Positions 50,910-58,932 are shown, counted from the stretch's first letter. The stretch is 64,000 nt of DNA from Pseudonocardia sp. MH-G8 (GCF_002262885.1 NZ_NKYF01000014.1:124001-188000); one strand, 5' to 3'. The notes: generated from the letters alone by a model not told the origin. Numbers and translations are program-made.

Positions 50910-51674
50910 TCAGGCCTTCAGCCACTCCGTGACGAAGTCGGTGATGCGCGCGACGATCGCGTCGACGAGCGCGGCGCCGTCCTCGGGCGTGGCCCGGCGG
51001 GGGTCGCCGAGCACGCCGTTGGCCGAAAGGCGGTCGTAGCGGGCGGTGAGGCGCGGCCCGCCCGCCCGGCGCGTCACGGCACCGAGCGCGTCGAGCTCGG
51101 CGAGCCGCGTGGTGCCGGGCTCGAGGTCCCCGCGCCGCACCAGGTGCGGGGCGATCTCGAGCATCTGCGCGGTCTCGGCCTCGCCGCTGTGCCCGTGCAC
51201 CTCGCTGACGTCCATGCCTGCGACGACGTCGGCCGCGAGCGTGGTGAGCGGGGTCCAGGCGAACTGCAGGTCCGGGTGCGTGGTGAGCAGGTCCTGCGCG
51301 ACGGTCCCGAGGGTGGCGTTGTTGCCGCCGTGCCCGGTGATCACCAGGACCTTCCGCCAGCCGTGCCGGTACAGCGCGTCGGTGTACTCGCGCAGCACCG
51401 CGGCCAGCGTCGTGGTGGTGAGCGTGACCGTCCCGGCGAAGGCCATGTGGTGCGGCGAGACGCCGACGGGCACGGACGGCCCGATCACCGCGCTCCCGTC
51501 GAGCTGCGCGGCCACGCGCTCGGCGACGTGTTCGGCCCGGACGAGGTCGGTGGCCAGCGGCAGGCCCGGCCCGTGCTGCTCGAAGGCGCCCGCGGGCAGC
51601 AGCACCACGGGGCTCGCGAGCACGGCGCCGGCCGCCTCGGTGGTGGTCATCTCGCCCAGTCGGTGCGCGTTCAC
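50910..51674 (-). CDS. creatininase-family amidohydrolase
   Basis: 254-residue creatininase-fold protein. Metal-binding motifs: LLPAGAFEQHGPGLPLATD (E32, H34, D43), GVSPHHMAFAGTVTL, ITGHGGNNA and EVHGHSGEAETAQML. The family includes creatinine amidohydrolase, formamide hydrolases and the mycofactocin peptidase MftE. No mycofactocin precursor is nearby, so a small cyclic amide is the likelier substrate. GTG 51674 overlaps the GntR stop (GTGA), so it is directly under that regulator. Confidence 0.85.
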   Translation of the reverse strand: MNAHRLGEMTTTEAAGAVLASPVVLLPAGAFEQHGPGLPLATDLVRAEHVAERVAAQLDGSAVIGPSVPVGVSPHHMAFAGTVTLTTTTLAAVLREYTDALYRHGWRKVLVITGHGGNNATLGTVAQDLLTTHPDLQFAWTPLTTLAADVVAGMDVSEVHGHSGEAETAQMLEIAPHLVRRGDLEPGTTRLAELDALGAVTRRAGGPRLTARYDRLSANGVLGDPRRATPEDGAALVDAIVARITDFVTEWLKA

Positions 51675-52333
51675 GTCCGCACCGCCTCGCGGATCGACGC
51701 CAGGTGCTCCGCGGTCAGGCGGTGCGCGAGGTCGGCGTCGCCGCCGCGCACGGCGTCGAGGATGCGGACGTGCTCGGCGTGGTCGCGCTCGCGGTCGTCG
51801 TAGCGGTGGCGGATCTCGATCTGCTCCCGCACGCGCACGTGCAGCAGGGCCTCGACGGTCTCGCGCAGCAGCGCGTTGCCGGTGGTGGCGGCCAGCGCGG
51901 CGTGGAAGTGCACCGCGGGACGCAGGTCGCCCCGCGGCGGGTGCAGGGCGTTGGTGACGCTGTCCTCGAGCTGCGCCAGCCCGCCGGCGTCCCGGGTGCG
52001 GGCGGCGGTGGCGGCGATCGAGGGCTCCAGGACGAGCCGGGCCTCGACCAGCTCGAGCACGGCGTCGGGGGAGGTGCCCGGGCGGTGCGGGTTGGCGAGC
52101 AGCCGCCGGTCGACCCCGGGGCCGACATAGGTGCCCGAGCCGTGCCGGAACTCGACGGCGCCCGTGGCCTCCAGCCGGCGCAGGGCCTCGCGCACGGTCG
52201 GGGTCGTGACCTCGAAGCGCCGGGCCAGGTCGCGCGAGGACGCGAGCACGTCTCCCGGCGCCAGCCGCTCGCTCCGGATGATCTCCACGATCTGGTCCGC
52301 CAATCGCTCGGAGAGCGTCTCACCTCGGGTCAC
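51671..52333 (-). CDS. GntR-family (FadR/FCD) transcriptional regulator
   Basis: 220-residue regulator. Winged helix: DQIVEIIRSERLAPGDVLAS, DLARRFEVTTPTVREALRRL, GAVEFRHGSGTYVG; FCD domain: LVEARLVLEPSIAATAARTR, HFHAALAATTGNALL, EHVRILDAVRGGDADLAHRL. Start GTG 52333; a TTG one codon earlier is possible. A perfect palindrome overlaps the very start, so it probably represses itself. It is co-translated with the creatininase-family gene, and the operon likely continues through the esterase and AbgT genes. Confidence 0.9.
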   Translation of the reverse strand: MTRGETLSERLADQIVEIIRSERLAPGDVLASSRDLARRFEVTTPTVREALRRLEATGAVEFRHGSGTYVGPGVDRRLLANPHRPGTSPDAVLELVEARLVLEPSIAATAARTRDAGGLAQLEDSVTNALHPPRGDLRPAVHFHAALAATTGNALLRETVEALLHVRVREQIEIRHRYDDRERDHAEHVRILDAVRGGDADLAHRLTAEHLASIREAVRT

Positions 52334-52334
52334 C

Positions 52335-52351
52335 AAGTGACTAAATCACTT
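52335..52351. promoter_or_regulatory. FadR-type operator at the GntR start
   Basis: AAGTGA-CTAAA-TCACTT is a perfect 6-5-6 palindrome immediately upstream of the GntR GTG, in an unusually AT-rich spot. Its GTGA...TCAC arms fit FadR-type sites. Confidence 0.65.
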
Positions 52352-52384
52352 AGCGACCGGGACGGTCAACCCCGGACCGGCCCG

Positions 52385-52405
52385 GCCGACGAGAGTGCCG
52401 TTCGT
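52385..52405. repeat. half-copy of the GAGAGTGCCGTT palindrome family
   Basis: CGACGAGAGTGCCGTTCGTCG carries the same core as the hairpins at 34654 and 48236. Here only one arm is present, flanked by CGACGA/TCGTCG. It lies about 95 bases before the receiver-flavoprotein gene. Confidence 0.55.
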
Positions 52406-52500
52406 CGCGAGGGGCTGCTCACCCCCTCGCCCGCGGCGCTAGGTTCGGGCGTGGAGCCCGCCCCCACCTGGGCGGGACCGCGCGTCCCGCAGGAGCCTGC

Positions 52501-54174
52501 ATGACCACGACCGAGCCCCGCTCGACCAAGCCCGTCCTGATGACCGTGGACGACGACCCGGGCGTGAGCCGTTCCGTCGCCCGCGACCTGCGCCGCCGCT
52601 ACGGCGCCGACCACCGGATCGTCCGCGCGGAGTCGGGCCGCGACGCGCTCGACGCGCTGCGCGAGCTCACCCTGCGCGGCGAGCCCGTGGCCGCGATCCT
52701 GGCCGACTACCGGATGCCGGAGATGAACGGCATCGAGTTCCTCGAGCAGGCCATGGACATCGCGCCGCACGCGCGCCGGGCGCTGCTCACCGCCTACGCC
52801 GACACCGACGCGGCCATCCAGGCGATCAACGTGGTCGACGTCGACCACTACCTGCTCAAGCCGTGGGACCCGCCGGAGGAGAAGCTCTACCCGGTCGTCG
52901 ACGCGCTCGTGGAGACCTGGCGCGCGGTGGGGGTGCGGCCGGTCGACGAGATCCGCGTCGTCGGCCACCGCTGGTCGGCCGAGTGCTTCGCCGCGCGCGA
53001 CTTCCTCGCCCGCAACGCGGTGCCCTACCGCTACTACTCCGTGGACGAGCCCGAGGGCGCGCGGCTGCTGGAGGCCGCGGGCGCCTCGCCGGACGACGTG
53101 CCGGTGCTGATCACCACCGACGGCACCGCGCTGCGTGCGCCCACGGACGCCGAGATCGCGGCCGCCGTCGGGCTCACCACCGACCCGGCCACCGACTTCT
53201 ACGATCTGGTCGTGATCGGCGGCGGCCCCGCAGGCCTGGGCTCGGCCGTCTACGGCGCGTCCGAGGGCCTGCGCACCGTGCTCGTCGAGCGCCAGGCCAC
53301 CGGCGGACAGGCGGGGCAGAGCTCGCGCATCGAGAACTACCTCGGCTTCCCGGACGGTGTCTCGGGTGCGCAGCTCACCGACCGCGCCCGGCGCCAGGCC
53401 GCGAAGTTCGGCGCCGAGGTGCTCACCGCGCGCGACGTCGTCGGGCTGGAGGCCCGCGGCTCCGCACGGGTGGTGAAGTTCGGCGACGGCAGCGAGATCT
53501 CCGCGCACTCCGTGGTGCTGGCCACCGGGGTGTCCTACCGCAGCCTCGACGCGCCGGGCGTCGCCGACCTGACCGGACGCGGGGTCTTCTACGGCTCGGC
53601 GGCCACCGAGGCCCCGGCCTGCCGGGGCGAGGACGTCTACATCGTCGGGGGCGCCAACTCGGCCGGCCAGGCGGCGGTGTTCTTCGCCAAGCACGCCGCC
53701 ACCGTCACGCTGGTGGTGCGCGGGCCCAGCCTGGAGGCGTCGATGTCCAGCTACCTGATCAAGCAGATCGAGGCGATCGACAACATCACCGTCCGCACGG
53801 GGTGCCAGGTGGTGGAGGCGTCGGGCGACGGGCACCTGCAGTCGGTCAGCCTCTGCGAGGGCGACGTCACCGAGTCGGTGAAGGCGGGCTCGATGTTCGT
53901 GTTCATCGGCGCTGCCCCGCGCACCGAGTGGCTCGACGGGTTCGTCCGGCGCGACGCGCGCGGCTTCATCCCCACCGGCCCCGACCTCGTCGTCGACGGG
54001 CAGCGACCACCGGGCTGGACGCTCGACCGCGACCCCTACCACCTGGAGGCCAGCGTGCCCGGCGTCTTCGTGGCAGGGGACGTGCGGGCCGACTCGGTGA
54101 AGCGGGTCGCCTCCGCCGTCGGGGAGGGCGCCATGGCGGTGACGCTCGTGCACCGTTACCTGGCGGAGCAATGA
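52501..54174 (+). CDS. receiver domain fused to thioredoxin-reductase-like flavoprotein
   Basis: 557-residue fusion. Residues 10-125: response-regulator receiver with acidic pocket D17-D19, phospho-acceptor D69 (ILADYRMPEMNG), T97 and K120. Residues about 150-215: a thioredoxin/glutaredoxin-like segment (EIRVVGHRWSAECFAARDFL) with one Cys. Residues about 230-557: FAD/NAD(P) oxidoreductase with DLVVIGGGPAGLGSAVYGA, TGGQAGQSSRIENYLGFPDG, VYIVGGANSAGQAAVFFAK and the VPGVFVAGDVRADSVKRVAS end. The CxxC of true TrxB is missing: the site reads AATEAPACRGED with one Cys. It overlaps the kinase gene by ATGA. Output is therefore likely redox chemistry or NADPH sensing controlled by phosphorylation. Confidence 0.88.
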   Translation: MTTTEPRSTKPVLMTVDDDPGVSRSVARDLRRRYGADHRIVRAESGRDALDALRELTLRGEPVAAILADYRMPEMNGIEFLEQAMDIAPHARRALLTAYADTDAAIQAINVVDVDHYLLKPWDPPEEKLYPVVDALVETWRAVGVRPVDEIRVVGHRWSAECFAARDFLARNAVPYRYYSVDEPEGARLLEAAGASPDDVPVLITTDGTALRAPTDAEIAAAVGLTTDPATDFYDLVVIGGGPAGLGSAVYGASEGLRTVLVERQATGGQAGQSSRIENYLGFPDGVSGAQLTDRARRQAAKFGAEVLTARDVVGLEARGSARVVKFGDGSEISAHSVVLATGVSYRSLDAPGVADLTGRGVFYGSAATEAPACRGEDVYIVGGANSAGQAAVFFAKHAATVTLVVRGPSLEASMSSYLIKQIEAIDNITVRTGCQVVEASGDGHLQSVSLCEGDVTESVKAGSMFVFIGAAPRTEWLDGFVRRDARGFIPTGPDLVVDGQRPPGWTLDRDPYHLEASVPGVFVAGDVRADSVKRVASAVGEGAMAVTLVHRYLAEQ

Positions 54175-55613
54175 GCGCGGCGGAGGCGGCGCGCCTCGCC
54201 CCCGACGAGCTGCGCACGCTGTTCCTGTTCGCCGACCTCACCGACGAGCAGGTCAGCTGGATCGTCGAGAACTCCGACGTCGTCGCGATGCCCGCCGGCC
54301 AGGACATCGTCACCGAGGGCGAGCCGTCGCGCTGCTTCTACGTGCTGCTGTCGGGCACGATCGCGATGAGCAGGATGGTGGGCGGCGACCCGGTGGAGAC
54401 CACCCGCACCGACCAGCGGGGTGTGTACTTCGGCGCCACCCAGTTCTACCTCGACGACGAGTCGGCGCAGCTCTACGGGGCGTCCGTCCGGGCGATCACC
54501 GACTGCCGCGTGCTCGCCCTCCCGGCCGCCGAGTTCGCGCGCGCGTTCGCCCAGTGGTTCCCGATGGCGGTACACCTGCTCGAAGGCATGATGCTGGGGA
54601 TGCGCCGCAGCAACTCGCAGGTGGCGGAGCGGGAGCGGCTGCTCGCGCTGGGCAAGCTCTCCGCGGGCCTGACGCACGAGCTGAACAACCCCGCCGCCGC
54701 GGCGGGCCGGGCCGCGGACACCCTGCGCGACAAGGTCGCCGGGATGCGCGCGAAGCTCGCCATGATCGCCGACGGGAAGATCGCCGGAGCGCAGCTGAAG
54801 AAGCTGGTGATGGCGCAGGACGAGTTCGTCAAGAAGGTCCGCCACGCGCCCGCGCTCTCCCCGCTCGAGGCCACCGACCGCGAGGACGAGCTGTCCGACT
54901 GGCTCGACGGCCGCGGCATCGAGGGCAGCTGGGACCTGGCCCCGGTGTTCGTCGCCGGTGGGCTCGGGGTGGAGGACCTGGATGCGGTCGACGCCGCGGC
55001 CAACGGGACCACGCTCGAGGGCGCGATCCGCTGGCTGGCCTACACGGTGGAGACCGAGAGCCTGCTGCGCGAGATCCTCGATGCCACGACCCGGATCTCC
55101 GACCTGGTGCTCGCGGCCAAGCAGTACTCGCAGATGGACCGCGCCCCGCACCGCTTCATCGACGTGCACGAGGGCCTCGACGCCACCCTCGTCATGTTCG
55201 GGCGCAAGCTGGGGGAGGAGGCGGGCATCGGCATCGTCAAGGAGTACGACCGGACGCTGCCGCTGATCCCCGCCTACTCCGCCGAGCTCAACCAGGTCTG
55301 GACCAACCTCATCGACAACGCGCTCGACGCGATGGACGGTTCCGGCACGCTGACCGTGCGCACCAGCCGCGCCGAGGACTGCGTGGTCGTGGAGATCGGC
55401 GACACCGGCTCCGGCATCGCGCCCGAGGTCCGGCAGCGGATCTTCGAGCCGTTCTTCACCACCAAGCCGGTCGGGCGCGGCACCGGCCTCGGGCTCGACG
55501 TCAGCTACCGGGTCGTCGTCACCCGCCACCGGGGCGACCTCTCGGTCACCTCCGAACCCGGCGACACCCGCTTCCGGGTGCGCCTGCCGATCACCGAGGA
55601 GCCCGGCGCATGA
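54171..55613 (+). CDS. sensor histidine kinase with N-terminal cNMP-binding-like domain
   Basis: 480-residue cytoplasmic kinase with no membrane helix. Residues 15-135: cyclic-nucleotide-binding-type beta-roll (LFLFADLTDEQVSWIVENSD, IVTEGEPSRCFYVLLSGTIA, DCRVLALPAAEFARAF). Kinase core: H169 in GKLSAGLTHELNNPAAAAGR, a long helical insert (about 190-320), N-box NQVWTNLIDNALDAMDG, G1 IGDTGSGIAPEV, F-box IFEPFFTTK and G2 GRGTGLGLDVSY. The HELNNP type is found in redox and PAS-linked kinases. It overlaps the receiver-flavoprotein (ATGA) and OsmC genes (ATGA), so the three form one unit. Confidence 0.9.
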   Translation: MSAAEAARLAPDELRTLFLFADLTDEQVSWIVENSDVVAMPAGQDIVTEGEPSRCFYVLLSGTIAMSRMVGGDPVETTRTDQRGVYFGATQFYLDDESAQLYGASVRAITDCRVLALPAAEFARAFAQWFPMAVHLLEGMMLGMRRSNSQVAERERLLALGKLSAGLTHELNNPAAAAGRAADTLRDKVAGMRAKLAMIADGKIAGAQLKKLVMAQDEFVKKVRHAPALSPLEATDREDELSDWLDGRGIEGSWDLAPVFVAGGLGVEDLDAVDAAANGTTLEGAIRWLAYTVETESLLREILDATTRISDLVLAAKQYSQMDRAPHRFIDVHEGLDATLVMFGRKLGEEAGIGIVKEYDRTLPLIPAYSAELNQVWTNLIDNALDAMDGSGTLTVRTSRAEDCVVVEIGDTGSGIAPEVRQRIFEPFFTTKPVGRGTGLGLDVSYRVVVTRHRGDLSVTSEPGDTRFRVRLPITEEPGA

Positions 55614-56026
55614 CGATGCAGATGCCGATGGCCTCGGCCGACGCGCGGCTGGCCACGGGCGCGGGCCGCGCCGTCGACGTCCGGCTGGGCCCGCACGCCG
55701 TCACGGTCGACCACGCCGAGAACGGCGACGGCGCCGGGCCCAGCCCGCTCGAGCTCATGACCGGCGCGCTCGCGGCGTGCAGCGCGATGTCGGCGCGCAG
55801 CCACCTGGAGCGCGACGGCGAGCCGGGCGACATCGAGGTCACGGTCACCCTCGACGCGGGCCCGCCCACCCTGCTGTACCGGCGGGTGCTGCTCGCGTTC
55901 CGGCCCGACCCCGCCGATGCGCACCGCCTCGCCGAGGCGCTGGAGCGCACCGAGGTGACGATGATGCTGCGGCCCGCCTTCGCGATCCGCACGCAGATCG
56001 AGCACGCCGGGGAACCGCTGATCTGA
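55610..56026 (+). CDS. OsmC-family protein
   Basis: 138-residue OsmC/Ohr-superfamily protein. Typical motifs: HAVTVDHAENGDGAGPSPLE, LMTGALAACSAMSARSHLER with a catalytic-type Cys, and VTLDAGPPTLLYRRVLLAF; it ends in a strand-helix-strand pattern. Ohr proteins need two Cys; only one is visible, so this is OsmC-like and may act in thiol stress or ligand binding rather than as a classical organic peroxidase. The ATG overlaps the kinase gene stop. Its presence strengthens the link of the operon to oxidative or thiol stress. Confidence 0.85.
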   Translation: MTMQMPMASADARLATGAGRAVDVRLGPHAVTVDHAENGDGAGPSPLELMTGALAACSAMSARSHLERDGEPGDIEVTVTLDAGPPTLLYRRVLLAFRPDPADAHRLAEALERTEVTMMLRPAFAIRTQIEHAGEPLI

Positions 56027-56104
56027 TGATCTGAGCTCCGTGGGTCTATCGCGGTGCCGGCCGAAGGGCCTAACGTGCTCCCCTCGTCGGCGCGGGGGGA
56101 CCGC

Positions 56105-56917
56105 ATGGGACAACGGGAGTACCTGGCGACGGACCGGCAGGTCGAGGAGGACCGCCTGCGTGCGCAGGCGAGACTGATCGACCCACTCACCCGGCGGGTC
56201 CTCGCTTCGGCAGGGCTGTCCCGCGGGATGCGGGTCCTCGACCTCGGCAGCGGCGCCGGCAACGTGGCACGCCTCGCCGTTGAGATCGTCGGGCCGGACG
56301 GCGGCGTCGTGGGCGTCGAGCGGGACCCGGACGCGGTGCGGAGCGCGGCGCGGTCGGCGCAGGACGCCGGCTTGAGCAACGTGGAGTTCCGCCAGGGTGA
56401 CGTCGAGACGCTCGCCGGAGTCGACGGCCGGTTCGACGCGGTCGTCGGACGGCTGGTGCTGATGTACCTGGGCGACCCGGCCGCCACGTTGCGGCGGGCT
56501 GCGTCACTCCTGCATCCCGGCGGCCTGGTCTGCATGCACGAAGCCGACTTCGGCTACCTGTGGTCGAGCGCCGACACGCCGACCTGGCAGCAGCTCAAGT
56601 CCTGGATCGTGGAGGCGTTGGCGAGGATCGACGCGAACCCGCGGATGGGTCCGTCGCTGTTCGCGACGTTCCGCGCCGCCGGGCTGCGGGACCCGGAGAT
56701 GGCCATGGAAGCGGCGGTGGGCGGTGGCGACCGCGCGTACGCGGCCGGGTGGGCGAACGTCGCTCGGAGCGCCATGCCGCTCATGGAGCGCTTCGGCATC
56801 GCCACCGCGGACGAGGTGCAGCTCGACACGCTCACCGATCGCCTGCTCGCCGAGGTCCACGCGGAACAGGGGGTCGTGATCGGGCCGTGTCTGTACGGGG
56901 CTTGGACCACGGTGTGA
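56105..56917 (+). CDS. class I SAM-dependent methyltransferase
   Basis: 270-residue methyltransferase of the Methyltransf_25/UbiE-like type. SAM motif I is GMRVLDLGSGAGNVARLAVE, motif II VVGVERDPDAVRSAARSA, and VEFRQGDVETLAGVDGRFDA marks the adenine pocket; VVGRLVLMYLGDPAATLRRA is motif IV. The substrate-recognition C-terminus shows no clue. ATG 56105 follows GGGGGACC; an in-frame GTG at 56054 would add 17 residues. It stands alone, 78 bases after OsmC and 82 before the next gene. Confidence 0.85.
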   Translation: MGQREYLATDRQVEEDRLRAQARLIDPLTRRVLASAGLSRGMRVLDLGSGAGNVARLAVEIVGPDGGVVGVERDPDAVRSAARSAQDAGLSNVEFRQGDVETLAGVDGRFDAVVGRLVLMYLGDPAATLRRAASLLHPGGLVCMHEADFGYLWSSADTPTWQQLKSWIVEALARIDANPRMGPSLFATFRAAGLRDPEMAMEAAVGGGDRAYAAGWANVARSAMPLMERFGIATADEVQLDTLTDRLLAEVHAEQGVVIGPCLYGAWTTV

Positions 56918-56935
56918 CGAGCCGGGCGCATCGGT

Positions 56936-56977
56936 GATGTGAATTCGGGGATGCGAGATCGGGGATGTGAATTCGGC
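56936..56977 (+). repeat. 14 bp tandem repeat, three copies, upstream of the BtrH-like gene
   Basis: GATGTGAATTCGGG, GATGCGAGATCGGG and GATGTGAATTCGGC at 56936, 56950 and 56964. The array ends 22 bases before the ATG at 57000, a position suited to regulator binding or to promoter/leader function. Confidence 0.6.
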
Positions 56978-56999
56978 GGCAAAATGCCAGGATCGGGTC

Positions 57000-57905
57000 A
57001 TGCGATTGTCCTACATCGGATCCGGGCCGTATTGCTACGCCAATTCGCTCGCCATGGTCCTCGGGTCCGGCGCGCCCGAGCCGTCCGCGATCGAGGTGCT
57101 GACCGGCTCCCCGTTCGGCTTCCGGTACGAGGACGGGCTGGCGTGGTTCGACCCGTTGGGCTGGGACCCGGGTCTCGGCCTGGACGAGGCCCTCGACCTG
57201 CTGGGATGGACGTGCGAGCGCACGGCGGGCGGGTCGGCGACCGGTGCCGTCCAGCGACTGCGGGACGCCGGCGGACCGGTGCTCGTCGGCCCGCTGGAGA
57301 TGGGCCTGCTCGGGTACCAACCGGGGTCGGGCACCGCGATCGGGGCCGATCATTTCGTGGTCGTCACCGCGGTGGCCGACGAGGTGGTGCACCTGCACGA
57401 CCCGCACGGATTCCCGTTCGCCACCCTGCCGGTCGATGAATTCGCCGCCGCGTGGGAGTCGGTGGCATTCAGCTACCGGGCGGAGCCGTTCACGATGCGC
57501 AGCGCGTTCCGCCGGGTGCGCTCCGTCGACCTGCGGGACGCACTGCGGGCCTCGCTCCCCACTGCGCGGCGCCGGCTCACCCCGGACGTCGAGAGCCCGG
57601 CGGCCGCGGTCGGACGGTTCGCCGCAGACGTGGCCGGCGGGCTGACCGCCGCGCAGACCGGGCACTTGGTGCACTTCGCCGTCCGGGTCGGCGCGCGGCG
57701 GCTCACCGACGCGGCCGTGTGGCTCGGTCGGCTCGGCCTCGACACCGCTTCCGCGGTGTCGCAGCGCCAGGCGCATCTGGTCGGCGGCCTGCAGTACCCG
57801 CTCATGGCCGGCCACGACGCAGAAGCCGTGGCGCTGCTGCGCGATCTCGCACCCACGTACGCAGAACTGGACGAGGCGCTCGCCGCCTCCGGAGTGGCGC
57901 GCTGA
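57000..57905 (+). CDS. BtrH N-terminal/C39-like papain-fold protein
   Basis: 301-residue protein. The N-terminal 150 residues resemble BtrH_N/C39-like domains: MRLSYIGSGPYCYANSLAMV with Cys9 or Cys13-type nucleophile region, FGFRYEDGLAWFDPLGWDP, and GADHFVVVTAVADEVVHLHD with a likely catalytic His and Asp. BtrH-type proteins transfer or cleave acyl amides in antibiotic pathways, but these stand-alone actinobacterial members are uncharacterised. The C-terminal half is helical. A 14 bp tandem repeat precedes it. A decayed copy of its 3' end lies 230 bases downstream. Confidence 0.72.
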   Translation: MRLSYIGSGPYCYANSLAMVLGSGAPEPSAIEVLTGSPFGFRYEDGLAWFDPLGWDPGLGLDEALDLLGWTCERTAGGSATGAVQRLRDAGGPVLVGPLEMGLLGYQPGSGTAIGADHFVVVTAVADEVVHLHDPHGFPFATLPVDEFAAAWESVAFSYRAEPFTMRSAFRRVRSVDLRDALRASLPTARRRLTPDVESPAAAVGRFAADVAGGLTAAQTGHLVHFAVRVGARRLTDAAVWLGRLGLDTASAVSQRQAHLVGGLQYPLMAGHDAEAVALLRDLAPTYAELDEALAASGVAR

Positions 57906-57991
57906 CGTCCGGCGCCATTCGCCGGGCGAGCGGGACCACCCGTAGTGGCACCCACCGTGAGCGTGTTGCGAGAGGACCCGGGTTCCCGACT

Positions 57992-58060
57992 CCATGATCA
58001 GTAAGTCGGCGCGTTCGCGGGTGGATTTCGCCCGTTTTCGCGCCGACTTACTGATCATGG
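57992..58060. terminator. 22 bp perfect inverted repeat
   Basis: The 22 bases at 57992-58013 (CCATGATCAGTAAGTCGGCG...) are the exact reverse complement of 58039-58060, with a 25-base loop. It lies after the BtrH-like gene and could terminate it, but its length and perfect match are also those of a small palindromic mobile element. Confidence 0.65.
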
Positions 58061-58081
58061 CCAGTCGGGCCGGGATCGGTG

Positions 58082-58160
58082 CCCACGTACGTCGAGCTGG
58101 ACGTCGCAATCCTCGCTTCCGGAGTAGCGCCCGGACGTTTGGCCCCATCCGCTGGGCGAG
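58082..58160 (+). pseudogene. decayed duplicate of the 3' end of the BtrH-like gene
   Basis: 58082-58160 matches 57852-57930 at 61 of 79 positions without gaps, a shift of exactly 230 bases. In the copy the stop codon is lost (CTGACG became CGGACG). Translated, PTYVELDVAILASGVA parallels PTYAELDEALAASGVA. Only the tail and a few dozen bases after it are recognisable, so this is a relic of a tandem duplication with the hairpin 57992-58060 between the copies. Confidence 0.7.
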
Positions 58161-58194
58161 ATGAGGGAAGCCCCTTTCGGCGCAATGCCGGAAA

Positions 58195-58221
58195 GTGTGG
58201 GTGCGGCGCAGGCAGGGGTAC
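58195..58221 (+). promoter_or_regulatory. possible stress-sigma (sigB/sigF-like) promoter
   Basis: GTGT at 58195-58198 and GGGTAC at 58216-58221, 17 bases apart, resemble the GTTT...GGGTAY form used by SigB/SigF-type sigma factors; 52 bases before the ATG at 58274. A weak call. Confidence 0.3.
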
Positions 58222-58273
58222 GCGAGGAGGCGGCTGTCGTTCCGGCGGCGTGATTCGACGGAAGGAACCAGGT

Positions 58274-58711
58274 ATGGCCTCGACGAACGAAGCGGTGGCG
58301 CCCGCAGTGCTGCGGGTACCCGGCGGGAACGGGTCGGGGCCGGGCGGGCCGTCGCCGCTGGAGGAGTTGCGGGCGAGCCTGCGCAGGTTGCTCGCCACGC
58401 TGCTGGAACGCGCGTTCGGCCTCGCGCTGGACGGGGTGGAGGGGCTCGCCGCGTGGTGCGACGACGTGGCCGCGCGCGGCGGGATCCGGGTGAACGCCCT
58501 GCTCGGCGGCGCGCGTGCCGCGCTCGGCGGGCGCAACCCGGTGTGGGGTGCGCTGCTGGGAGCCGTGGGTCGCATGGGTACCGGGGCCAAGGTCGCGCTG
58601 ATCCTCGCGCTCGTGCTGGCGCTGGTCCTGCTGCCGGTGACGGTCGTCCTGTTGCTGCTGGTGCTGATCGTGGCGGCGGTCGTAGCGGCGATCCGCACCG
58701 CCGGGCGTTGA
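58274..58711 (+). CDS. membrane-associated protein at the head of the gas vesicle cluster
   Basis: 145-residue protein: a disordered Gly/Pro start (about 25 residues), an amphipathic middle (LEELRASLRRLLATLLERAF, DGVEGLAAWCDDVAARGG) and a very hydrophobic C-terminal stretch of about 38 residues (VALILALVLALVLLPVTVVL, then LLLVLIVAAVVAA) that would span the membrane once or hairpin through it. No known family. ATG 58274 has the ribosome site GAAGGAACC. Its direction and position suggest association with the gas vesicle genes, perhaps through membrane or vesicle contact, but this is inference from place only. Confidence 0.6.
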   Translation: MASTNEAVAPAVLRVPGGNGSGPGGPSPLEELRASLRRLLATLLERAFGLALDGVEGLAAWCDDVAARGGIRVNALLGGARAALGGRNPVWGALLGAVGRMGTGAKVALILALVLALVLLPVTVVLLLLVLIVAAVVAAIRTAGR

Positions 58712-58851
58712 TCGTTGTTGCTCTGCGTCCGTCTGTGGACGCTCTCAGCCCATTGGCCCTGCAATTCCCCCGACTGCCCAGTAGCCGGGGACGGCTGCGG
58801 GCATCGTCTGCTCCGAACGGCGCAAAAATCGCGGCCGGGCTGCGGTGGAGT

Positions 58852-58875
58852 GTTCGGGATCTGCACGCGGGGTAG
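58852..58875 (+). promoter_or_regulatory. possible promoter of the gas vesicle operon
   Basis: GTTC at 58852-58855 and GGGTAG at 58870-58875 with a 14-base spacer loosely match a SigB/SigF-type promoter, 57 bases before the GTG of the first operon gene. The 221-base gap (58712-58932) shows nothing else clear. Confidence 0.3.
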
Positions 58876-58932
58876 TCGCTGGAGCGCTCCCGAGAAGTGG
58901 ATTGCGCACATCGGCGAGACGGAGGAGCAGCA

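Noticed and set aside
53590..53630. Genuine thioredoxin reductase (trxB)
   Set aside because: The redox-active CxxC is missing (one Cys only) and a receiver domain is fused at the N-terminus.
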